Made by a program: the position numbers and the translations under genes. Shown here one piece after another: positions 29,103 to 36,537 of a DNA stretch of 64,000 nucleotides (within the stretch, counting starts at the first letter, position 1; every line of letters starts with the position of its first letter). The stretch lies in contig BOKV01000018.1 of assembly GCA_016861165.1 (NCBI GenBank), positions 30,430-94,429 of the forward strand, written 5' to 3'. The notes under the pieces were generated by a model. It saw only the letters and a list, made by a program, of their open reading frames with translations, did not search any database and was not told the DNA's origin. Source of the stretch: Alphaproteobacteria bacterium (GTDB lineage Bacteria; Pseudomonadota; Alphaproteobacteria; Rhizobiales; Rhizobiaceae).

Positions 29103-30554
29103 TCAGTGCACCAGCACATTGCGGAACTGCCACGGGTCCGCCTTGTCGATGTCCTCGGGAAACAGACCGGGGCGATCGGTCAGCGGCGTCCAGTCGGTAT
29201 AATAGCCCTTGACCGGCCCGAGATAGGGCAATTGCACCTCGAGGCAGCGCCGGTAGTCCATCTCGTCGGCCTCGACGATGCCGGCCTGCGGATTTTCCAG
29301 CGCCCACACCATGCCGGCCAGCACGGCTGATGTCACCTGCAGGCCGGTGGCGTTCTGGTAGGGCGCCAGCTCGCAGGTCTCGGCCAGCGACAGCTGCGAG
29401 CCGTACCAATAGGCGTTCTTCCGGTGGCCATAGAGCAGCACGCCCAGTTCGTCGATGCCGTCGACCAGTTCGTGCTCGTCGAGGACGTGGTGGGCGGGCT
29501 GGATGCGCCCGGCGGCGCCGAACAGTTCGTGCAGGCTCAACACGGCGTCGTTGCACGGATGATAGGCATAGTGGACGGTCGGCCGGAAGGTGACCTTGCC
29601 CTTCCTGTCGCGGGCGGTGAAGTAGTCGGCGATCGAGATCGACTCGTTGTGGGTGACGAGAAAGCCGTACTGGGCGCCCGGCGTCGGGCACCAGCTGCGC
29701 ACGCGCGTGTTGGCGCCGGCCTGGTCGAGATAGATCGCCGCCTTGCAGCCCTTCTTGTGCTTGTGGGCGTTTCTCGGCTTCCACTTCTCATGCGTGCCCC
29801 AGCCGAGCTCGGCCGGCTGCATCCCCTCCGACAGGAAGCCTTCCACCGACCAGGTGTTCCAGAACACGTTCATCGGCTTGGGCGCGCGCGAGCGCTGGGT
29901 GTCGCGTTCGGCGATATGGACACCCTTGACGCCGGCCTTTTTCATCAGCCTTGCCCAGCCGGGCTGGTCATCCGGGCCGGGCTCATCGAACTTGAGGCCG
30001 AGATCGCCGGCGAGGTTGACGAGTGCCTGCTTGACGAACCAGGAGACCATGCCGGGATTGGCGCCGCAGCAGGAGACGGCGGTCGAGCCGCCCGGATTCC
30101 TGCGTTTCTCGGCGCGGACGGTCTCGCGCAGGGCGTAATTGGTGCGCGCCTCGTTGCCGGCCTTGCTGTCCCAGTAGAAGCCAAGCCAGGGTTCAACCAC
30201 GGTGTCGACGTAGAGCGCGCCGAGCTCGCGGCACAGCCTCATGATATCGAGCGAGGAGGTGTCGACCGACAGGTTGACGCAGAAGCCCTGGCCGCCTCCG
30301 GCGGTGAGCAGCGGCGTCAGCATGTCGCGGTAGTTGTCGCGGGTGACGGCCTCGCGGATGAATCTGACGCCGAGCTTGTCGACGATATCGGCGCTCTCGC
30401 CCTCGGGATGCGGATCGATGATGACGAAGCGCGACCGGTCATAGGTGAAGTGGCGCTCGATGAGCGGCAGCGTGCCGCGACCGATCGAACCGAAACCGAT
30501 CATGACCACGGGGCCGGTGATGGTGCCGTGGACCGGCCATTGCTTGTCAGCCAT
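29103..30554 (-). CDS. hss: Homospermidine synthase
   Basis: The 483-residue product has an N-terminal Rossmann motif (VVMIGFGSIGRGTLPLIERH) and the bacterial homospermidine synthase landmarks NLSVDTSSLDIMRLCRELGA, YVDTVVEPW and GANPGMVSWFVKQAL. The enzyme uses NAD to make homospermidine from two putrescines (or from spermidine and putrescine) and is common in Hyphomicrobiales, where homospermidine is a main polyamine. Length matches the family (about 477). The gene converges on the lipoate ligase gene with a six-base gap and stands 242 bases from a small divergent gene. Confidence 0.95.
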   Translation of the reverse strand: MADKQWPVHGTITGPVVMIGFGSIGRGTLPLIERHFTYDRSRFVIIDPHPEGESADIVDKLGVRFIREAVTRDNYRDMLTPLLTAGGGQGFCVNLSVDTSSLDIMRLCRELGALYVDTVVEPWLGFYWDSKAGNEARTNYALRETVRAEKRRNPGGSTAVSCCGANPGMVSWFVKQALVNLAGDLGLKFDEPGPDDQPGWARLMKKAGVKGVHIAERDTQRSRAPKPMNVFWNTWSVEGFLSEGMQPAELGWGTHEKWKPRNAHKHKKGCKAAIYLDQAGANTRVRSWCPTPGAQYGFLVTHNESISIADYFTARDRKGKVTFRPTVHYAYHPCNDAVLSLHELFGAAGRIQPAHHVLDEHELVDGIDELGVLLYGHRKNAYWYGSQLSLAETCELAPYQNATGLQVTSAVLAGMVWALENPQAGIVEADEMDYRRCLEVQLPYLGPVKGYYTDWTPLTDRPGLFPEDIDKADPWQFRNVLVH

Positions 30555-30796
30555 CGGGCGGGGACTCCTTGGATGGGGCGGGGTGCGTTCGGCCCGCCGT
30601 TAAGCACAATTCGCCGCCACAATAAAGGCGCGATTGACGCCGGCCGCGCGCAGACGGCGATGAACCGGTGCCCGCCATTTGCTCGCCGTCACGGGCATTG
30701 AAATGGCGCGCGAAACCGGCCACTGTCGACCGCAATCCTTCCAGGGCAGCCTGTGCGCGTATGAACGCGGGCTGCACTGGTCAGCGGAGGCTGCGC

Positions 30797-31033
30797 ATGA
30801 AACCGATTTTCCTCCAGATCAAGACGGAGCCGGGCAAGGCCTATGAGGTGGCCGCCGACCTGGCCGACATGGAGGTTGCCTCGGAGATCTATTCGACCTC
30901 CGGGCAATACGATCTGCTGGTCAAGATATATGTGGCCGACGGCCAGGACGTGGGCCACCTGATCGCCGATCTGGCGACCAGGTTGAAGCACGTGCGCGAC
31001 ACCTACACGATCATCACGCACAAGGTGTTCTGA
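30797..31033 (+). CDS. Stand-alone Lrp/AsnC ligand-binding (RAM) domain protein
   Basis: This 78-residue protein matches only the C-terminal sensing domain of Lrp/AsnC regulators (EVASEIYSTSGQYDLLVKIY, then THKVF) and has no helix-turn-helix. Such SARD-type proteins form rings and are thought to bind amino acids or modulate full-length Lrp partners. ATG 30797 has GGAGGCTGCGC in front. It faces away from homospermidine synthase. A frame extension upstream of the start shows no DNA-binding motif. Confidence 0.88.
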   Translation: MKPIFLQIKTEPGKAYEVAADLADMEVASEIYSTSGQYDLLVKIYVADGQDVGHLIADLATRLKHVRDTYTIITHKVF

Positions 31034-31054
31034 CGGCGCGCCGGCCGCGCGCGT

Positions 31055-31651
31055 TCAGCCGCCGTTGACGGTGGCGAGCACCAGATTGACAATGCGCGAT
31101 TGCACCGCCGGGTCCTTTTCCAGTTGCACGTGGTCGGCGTTCGAGAAGGACCGGATGTCGATGTTCTGGATGCTGCCGTTGAAGTTGCCGGCCGCGCGGT
31201 AGGGCTTGCCGCGGGCGCTGCCCTGGATCCAGAAATTGACTACCCTGGCTGATCCGGCGGTGAACGGCGGCGGCGCGGCAAAGCCCGGATCGACGCCGAT
31301 GACCAGCGCCACCGGCACGCCGGCCTGGGCCAGCGTGTTGGCGAACTGCGGCGCTTCCTGGCCGCCGGTCGAATGGCCGGCGATGACGATCGGATGCGAC
31401 ACCCGGCCCTGGCGGTGGCGGCGGATGATGTCCTGGGCGATGCCCGACCACTGGCCGTTGGAGATCGACTTGGCGTTGACGCCGCGCGCCCGCAGTTGCG
31501 AGGTCATCTGGTCCATGCCGCGCGACCAGACGTTCATGAATCCGCGGATGAAATAGACTTCCTCCGCCTGCGCGGCGGGAGGCGCCGCGACGCTGGCCGA
31601 AAGACCGGCGAAGGCGGCAAGGACCATGGCCGAAATGCGTCCGAACTTCAT
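31055..31651 (-). CDS. Secreted alpha/beta-hydrolase-like protein
   Basis: The 198-residue protein has a signal peptide (cleavage near AQA at about residue 29) and a small alpha/beta-hydrolase domain. GHSTGGQEA is the nucleophile elbow with the catalytic Ser. An Asp in VIGVDPGF and a His in SNADHVQLEKDP are plausible partners, giving a full triad. Substrate is unknown; a lipase-like or thioesterase-like role in the periplasm or outside is expected from the fold. Confidence 0.75.
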   Translation of the reverse strand: MKFGRISAMVLAAFAGLSASVAAPPAAQAEEVYFIRGFMNVWSRGMDQMTSQLRARGVNAKSISNGQWSGIAQDIIRRHRQGRVSHPIVIAGHSTGGQEAPQFANTLAQAGVPVALVIGVDPGFAAPPPFTAGSARVVNFWIQGSARGKPYRAAGNFNGSIQNIDIRSFSNADHVQLEKDPAVQSRIVNLVLATVNGG

Positions 31652-31761
31652 CTTGTCAAACCTCTTGCTGTCGAATCAGTTGGCGGGAGCCCCTTAGTGG
31701 GCGGCATTAAAACTGCAAAATCTTGGCGCATGCAAGGCAAACGCCGCGTCCTGCCGCGCCT

Positions 31762-32550
31762 TCAGGCCGACAGGCCGCCGTCTATCGAGAGCGCCTGGCC
31801 GTTGAAGAAGCTGTTGGCCGGAGAAAGCGCCCAAAGCATGGCATCGACGACCTCGTCGATTTCGCCCAGGCGCTGCATCGGGTTGAAGGCGACCATGTTG
31901 GCCTCGGCCTTCTCGCGGCCGTGCGGCGAGGTCTCGAGCGGGGCGGTGACCATCTCGGTCTTGGTGAAGGACGGGCAGATGCAGTTGACGCGGATGCCCT
32001 TGCGGCCATATTCGACCGCCGCCGTGCGGGTCAGCCCGATGACGCCCGCCTTGGCGGCCGAATAGGCGGCGAGCTTGGGCGAACCCATCAGCCCGGCGGC
32101 CGAAGCGACGTTGAGAATGGCGCACTGGCTGCCGGTCCGCTCGACGGTCGACAGCATCAGCGGAATCTGGTGCTTCATGGCGTAGAATACGCCCATCAGG
32201 TCGACGGCGATGACCCGTTCGGCCAGCCGCGATTCCGTCTCGTGCAGGCGCACCTGCGGCTGGGCGATGCCGGCATTGTTGAGCGCGAGGTCAAGGTGGC
32301 CGTGGCGCTCGGCGATCAGGGCGGCGAGCTTCTCGCTGGTCTCCTCGACGGCGATGTCGCCGGACAGCCCGCAGATCTCGGCGCCACTCGCGGCGAGCGT
32401 GGAGACCGTGGCATTTACCAGTTCGTCGGTGTGATCGGTGACGACAAGGCGCGCGCCGCCCTTTGCCAGCATCTCGGCGGCGCGGCGGCCGAAGCCGCGC
32501 CCGGCGCCACTGACGAAGGCGACCTTGCCGGAAAAATCGTAGGCGTTCAT
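31762..32550 (-). CDS. SDR-family oxidoreductase
   Basis: This 262-residue classical short-chain dehydrogenase has the cofactor motif GAGRGFG near residue 14, NNAG, the catalytic Ser in ILNVASAAG and the YxxxK pair in AAYSAAKAG, and ends FNGQALSIDGGLSA. The Asp at the end of the second strand (VVTDHTD) points to NAD rather than NADP. Its start overlaps the stop of the upstream crotonase gene by four bases, so the two likely act in the same acyl or alcohol oxidation route. The substrate is not evident. Confidence 0.9.
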   Translation of the reverse strand: MNAYDFSGKVAFVSGAGRGFGRRAAEMLAKGGARLVVTDHTDELVNATVSTLAASGAEICGLSGDIAVEETSEKLAALIAERHGHLDLALNNAGIAQPQVRLHETESRLAERVIAVDLMGVFYAMKHQIPLMLSTVERTGSQCAILNVASAAGLMGSPKLAAYSAAKAGVIGLTRTAAVEYGRKGIRVNCICPSFTKTEMVTAPLETSPHGREKAEANMVAFNPMQRLGEIDEVVDAMLWALSPANSFFNGQALSIDGGLSA

Positions 32551-33467
32551 TCGGGCTCTCCCCGGCGCGGCGCGACGACGATGACGTTGTTGGGGTCCGG
32601 CCGCTCATCGGCCGGCGCCTGGCTGTAGTCGCCCCACGGGCCGTCGCGGGTGGCGACGGCGGCGCGCGCGCCCTTCTCTGCGGCAAGCCCGATGAAGGCC
32701 TTGGCGTCGGGCGTGTTGCGCATGAGCCCGTCGAGGATCGGGCCCAGCACCTGCGTCGAATGGAGGCCCATATTCTCATAGGCGTGGTTGACGACGAGCT
32801 TCATGGCCGAAAGCTGCGACAAGGGAATCGAGGCGAGCTGCTCGGCCTGGCGCCGCACCGTCGCCTCAAGCTCGGCGAACGGAACCGAAGCGTTGATGAG
32901 GCCGATCTCGGCCGCCTGGCGCCCGGACAATGGCTTGCCGGTCAGCGCGTATTCCTTGGCACGCGTCAGGCCGAGGCGATAGATCCACATGCCGGACAGA
33001 TAGGCACCCCACATGCGTGAATAGGGCGTGCCGATGCGGGCGTCGTCGCTGGCGATGACCAGGTCGGCGGCGAGCGCGTAATCGCTGCCGCCGCCGACGC
33101 ACCAGCCATGCACCTGGGCGATCACCGGCTTGGGCGAGCGCCAGATGCTCATGAACTTCTGCGTCGGCGCGAGCACGGGCGCGGTAGAGAAGGCGAAATC
33201 CTTGCCGGGGTCCCATTGACCGCCGGTGTTGATCTGGTCGTCCCAATGGTGGAAGCCGTCGCCGAAGTCGAAGCCGCCGCAGAAGGCGCGGCCGGCCCCG
33301 CGCAGCACGATGACCCTGACGGCCGGGTCTCGGACAGCGGCGGCGATGGCCTGCTCGACCTCGTCGGGCATCGGCGGCACGATGGTGTTGAGTTCGTCCG
33401 AGCGGTTGAGCGTGACGGTGGCGATGGCGCCGTCCACTGAATAGAGGATGGTTTCGTATGCGGGCAT
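32547..33467 (-). CDS. Crotonase (enoyl-CoA hydratase/isomerase) family protein
   Basis: From ATG 33467, preceded by GGAGGAAACTC, the protein has 306 residues. The crotonase fold is clear from IVLRGAGRAFCGGFDF and GWCVGGGSDYALAADLVIAS. The two catalytic glutamates of true hydratases fall at GGGSD (Asp) and IGTPYS (Tyr), so water addition to an enoyl-CoA is doubtful. Some other crotonase chemistry, such as isomerisation or ring cleavage, is more likely. A long insert around FHHWDDQINTGGQW is also unusual. Confidence 0.85.
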   Translation of the reverse strand: MPAYETILYSVDGAIATVTLNRSDELNTIVPPMPDEVEQAIAAAVRDPAVRVIVLRGAGRAFCGGFDFGDGFHHWDDQINTGGQWDPGKDFAFSTAPVLAPTQKFMSIWRSPKPVIAQVHGWCVGGGSDYALAADLVIASDDARIGTPYSRMWGAYLSGMWIYRLGLTRAKEYALTGKPLSGRQAAEIGLINASVPFAELEATVRRQAEQLASIPLSQLSAMKLVVNHAYENMGLHSTQVLGPILDGLMRNTPDAKAFIGLAAEKGARAAVATRDGPWGDYSQAPADERPDPNNVIVVAPRRGEPE

Positions 33468-33562
33468 GAGTTTCCTCCGGCACCTGATCGTCAATCGCCG
33501 GGCAAGGGTAGCCGGACGGCGCCGATTGTCCAATACGTAAACGTCAATCCGCCCGCTCGCTG

Positions 33563-34903
33563 CTACGCGTTGTCGGCGGTCGCAAGAACGGACTTCATCG
33601 GTCTGCCGGCGACATAGGTCTCGGCGACGGCGCGGTCGTCGCCCATGATGATCAGGGCGAACAGGACGTCGTGCAGACTCGCTGACAGGGCGTGGCGCGC
33701 CGCCATCACCGGCGTTGCCTCGGGGTCGAGGACGACGAGGTCGGCGAAGCGGCCGGGATCGAGGCTGCCGATCTCGTGGTCGATATGGAGCAGTCGGGCA
33801 TTGCCGAGCGTGGCCAGATAGAAGGCGTCGAAGGCGGAAATGCGGGCGCCGGCGAGCTGCGAGACGACATAGGCGTCGCGCAGCGTGGCAAGCATCGAGA
33901 ACGAGGTACCGCCACCGATGTCGGAGCCGATGGCGACAGAGACGGGCCGTGTCGCCTCGCGCGCGTGGCGGTAGCCGAACAGGCCCGAACCGAGAAAGTT
34001 GTTCGACGTCGGGCAGTGGGCGATCGCCGCGCCCGTTTCCGACAGCCGTGCCAGTTCGCGCTCCGACAGATGGATGCCGTGGGCGAAGAAGGCGCGTTCG
34101 CTCAGCAGGCCGTAGCGGTCGTAGACGTCGGTGTAGTCGCACGACCAGGGGAAGACGCGGGCAACCGCCTCGATCTCGGCCTTGTTCTCGGACAGATGCG
34201 TCTGCAGGACGAGGTCGGGGTGCTCGCGCTTGAGCGCGCCGGTTGCTTCGAGCTGGGCTTCGCTGGAGGTGACGGCGAAGCGTGGCGAGATGGCGTATTG
34301 GAGGCGGCCGCGGCCGTGCCAGCGGGCGATCAGTTCCTTGGAGCGCAGGTAGCCGCTCTCCGGCGTGTCGGAGAGGCCCCTCGGCGCGTTGCAATCCATC
34401 ATCGTCTTGCCGGAGATGACGGCCATGTTGCGTCGCTCGGCCTCGCCGAACAGCGCGTCGAGCGCTTCCGGGTGGACGGTCGAGAAGGCGAGGCAGGCGG
34501 TGACGCCGTTGCGCACGAGCTCGTCGAGGAAGGCATGCGCTGCCTGCGCGGCGAGCGCCGGGTCGCCATAGCGCTGCTCCTCGACGAAGGTGTAGCGGTT
34601 GAGCCAGTCGAGCAGGTCGGCGCCGTAGGCGGCGATCATGCGATACTGCGGGAAATGCAGGTGGGCATCGATGAAGCCCGGCAGGATCAGCGAGCGGCCA
34701 TGGTCGGTGATGGCCGTCCGGCGCCAGTCGTCCGGCAGGTCCGCCAGCGGCCCCGACCAGGCGATCTGGCCGCCGTCGTCGATCGCCACGGCGCCGCGAT
34801 CGAAAAAGCGATAGGAGCGTTCCTCGCCGACGATGGCGGGGTCATCGATGAAGCTCAGCATCTGGCCGGCAACGACACGCACGGAACCGATTCCCTGTTG
34901 CAA
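33563..34903 (-). CDS. guaD: Guanine deaminase
   Basis: The enzyme turns guanine into xanthine and ammonia, feeding xanthine dehydrogenase, whose genes face it. The zinc ligands are visible in LPGFIDAHLHFPQY, LQTHLSENKAE, FAHGIHLSE and AIGSDIGGG. SRFAVTSSEAQL-like residues (SPRFAVTSSE) and CPTSNNFLGSGLF are family hallmarks. The frame as given begins at TTG 34903. A GTG at 34882 is an alternative that would start nearer the conserved VAGQMLSF region. Length 446 fits the family. Confidence 0.95.
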   Translation of the reverse strand: MQQGIGSVRVVAGQMLSFIDDPAIVGEERSYRFFDRGAVAIDDGGQIAWSGPLADLPDDWRRTAITDHGRSLILPGFIDAHLHFPQYRMIAAYGADLLDWLNRYTFVEEQRYGDPALAAQAAHAFLDELVRNGVTACLAFSTVHPEALDALFGEAERRNMAVISGKTMMDCNAPRGLSDTPESGYLRSKELIARWHGRGRLQYAISPRFAVTSSEAQLEATGALKREHPDLVLQTHLSENKAEIEAVARVFPWSCDYTDVYDRYGLLSERAFFAHGIHLSERELARLSETGAAIAHCPTSNNFLGSGLFGYRHAREATRPVSVAIGSDIGGGTSFSMLATLRDAYVVSQLAGARISAFDAFYLATLGNARLLHIDHEIGSLDPGRFADLVVLDPEATPVMAARHALSASLHDVLFALIIMGDDRAVAETYVAGRPMKSVLATADNA

Positions 34904-34950
34904 CGCAACATCGAAGTCTGCCGGGGCGGAGCGCCAAATGCAACGGCATT
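34896..34950. promoter_or_regulatory. Candidate operator between guaD and xdhA
   Basis: Two small palindromes share TGCAACG: TGTTGC-AAC-GCAACA at 34896-34910 and AATGC-AACG-GCATT at 34937-34950. The shared heptamers are 40 bases apart, about four helical turns. They could be sites for a purine-responsive regulator of both genes. The first overlaps the farthest guaD start. No regulator gene is adjacent, so this is weak. Confidence 0.3.
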
Positions 34951-35049
34951 CGCCGGCGCCAAGCCACCCGCGCTGTTGTTGAGCGGCAGCAATTGCGCCG
35001 GCGATGGTCGTCCTTTAGCCTTTGCCAACCGAACAAAAAAGGCTGGGCG

Positions 35050-36537
35050 ATGGCACCGCGAACCCGCAACCGACTGACATTCCTGCGCAACGGACGCCGC
35101 GTGGAGGAGGCGGCCGTCGATCCGAACGAAACCCTGCTCGACTATCTGCGGCTGCGCGAGCGCGCAAACGGCACCAAGGAGGGCTGCAACGAGGGCGACT
35201 GCGGCGCCTGCACGGTGGCGCTCGGCGCGGTCCGCGACGGCCGGCTCGCCTACGAACCGGTCAACGCCTGCATCCGCCTGCTCGGTACGGTCGACGGATG
35301 CGACGTGATCACCGTCGACGATCTGGCCGAGGACGGCCGGCTGCACCCGGTCCAGCAGGCAATGGTCGATTTCCATGGCTCGCAATGCGGCTTCTGTACG
35401 CCCGGCATCGTCATGACGCTGTTTGCGCTCTACCACGCCGGCATCAGGCCGGACCGCCAGACCGTCAACGACTGGCTGGCCGGCAATCTGTGCCGCTGCA
35501 CGGGCTACCGGCCGATCGCCGAGGCGGCGCTGGCGGCGGTCACCGGCAAGCCGAAGGATGCGCTGAGCCAGCGCCGCGCCCGCACCGTGCTGGCGGTGGC
35601 CGAGATGCGGGACGGCGCCGACCTGTTCATCGGCTCGGCCAGGCGCTTCTTCGCCGCCCCGGCCACTACCGCCGCGCTCGCGGCGCTCTACGCCAGACAT
35701 CCCGACGCCGTGCTGGTCGGCGGCGCCACCGATGTCGGCCTGTGGATCACCAAACAGCTGCGCGACCTGCCGAAGATCATCCATACCGGGCGCGCGGCCG
35801 GCTTCGCCGATGTCGTCGAGACCTCGGCGGCGGTGCGCATCGGCGGCGGCGCCACCTACGCGCAGGCATGGGACGCGCTCGCCGGCATCGACCCCGACGT
35901 GGCCGAGGTGCTGCGCCGGCTTGGTTCGCGCCAGGTGCGCGCCTCCGGCACGGTCGGCGGCAACATCGCCAACGGCTCGCCGATCGGCGACACGCCGCCG
36001 ATGCTGATCGCGCTCGGCGCGGAGCTGGAACTGCTCAAGGGAACAGCCAGGCGGACGCTGGCGCTTGAGAATTTCTTCCTCGCCTATGGCAGGCAGGACC
36101 GGGGCCAGGGCGAGCTGGTGAGCGCGGTGACAGTGCCGAGACTGGCCCCCGGCCAGCATTTCCGTGCCTACAAGATCTCCAAGCGCTTCGACCAGGACAT
36201 CTCGGCGCTGCTCGGCGCCTTCCGGCTGACGGTCGAGCGCGGCCGCATCCGCGAGGCGCGGATTGCCTTCGGTGGCATGGCGGCGACGCCGAAGCGGGCG
36301 CCGGCCACCGAAACGGCGCTGGCCGGACTGGCGCTCTCCGATCCGTCGACCTGGGCGCCGGCGATGGAGGCGCTCGAACGTGACTACCGTCCGATAAGCG
36401 ACATGCGCGCCAGCGCCGGCTACCGCATGACCGTGGCGCGCAACCTGCTCACGAAGGCGCTGCACGAGATTGCAACCGGCTCCGACGGCGACAGCCGCCT
36501 GGTCGGGCGGCGCGGCGCATGGGAGACGGCGCGATGA
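35050..36537 (+). CDS. xdhA: Xanthine dehydrogenase small subunit XdhA
   Basis: The 495-residue subunit binds two [2Fe-2S] clusters and FAD. The plant-type cluster Cys are in GCNEGDCGACTVAL. The second cluster is held by QCGFCTPGIVMTL and LCRCTGYRPIAEAAL. The FAD domain follows from about residue 180 (LVGGATDVGLWITK, GTVGGNIANGSPIGD). It passes electrons from the molybdenum site in XdhB to NAD. ATG 35050 is preferred over an upstream GTG-type extension without homology. It overlaps xdhB by four bases. Confidence 0.96.
   Translation: MAPRTRNRLTFLRNGRRVEEAAVDPNETLLDYLRLRERANGTKEGCNEGDCGACTVALGAVRDGRLAYEPVNACIRLLGTVDGCDVITVDDLAEDGRLHPVQQAMVDFHGSQCGFCTPGIVMTLFALYHAGIRPDRQTVNDWLAGNLCRCTGYRPIAEAALAAVTGKPKDALSQRRARTVLAVAEMRDGADLFIGSARRFFAAPATTAALAALYARHPDAVLVGGATDVGLWITKQLRDLPKIIHTGRAAGFADVVETSAAVRIGGGATYAQAWDALAGIDPDVAEVLRRLGSRQVRASGTVGGNIANGSPIGDTPPMLIALGAELELLKGTARRTLALENFFLAYGRQDRGQGELVSAVTVPRLAPGQHFRAYKISKRFDQDISALLGAFRLTVERGRIREARIAFGGMAATPKRAPATETALAGLALSDPSTWAPAMEALERDYRPISDMRASAGYRMTVARNLLTKALHEIATGSDGDSRLVGRRGAWETAR

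Noticed and set aside
34896..34911. An ATG at 34911 as the guaD start.
   Set aside because: It is not in frame with the guanine deaminase reading frame.
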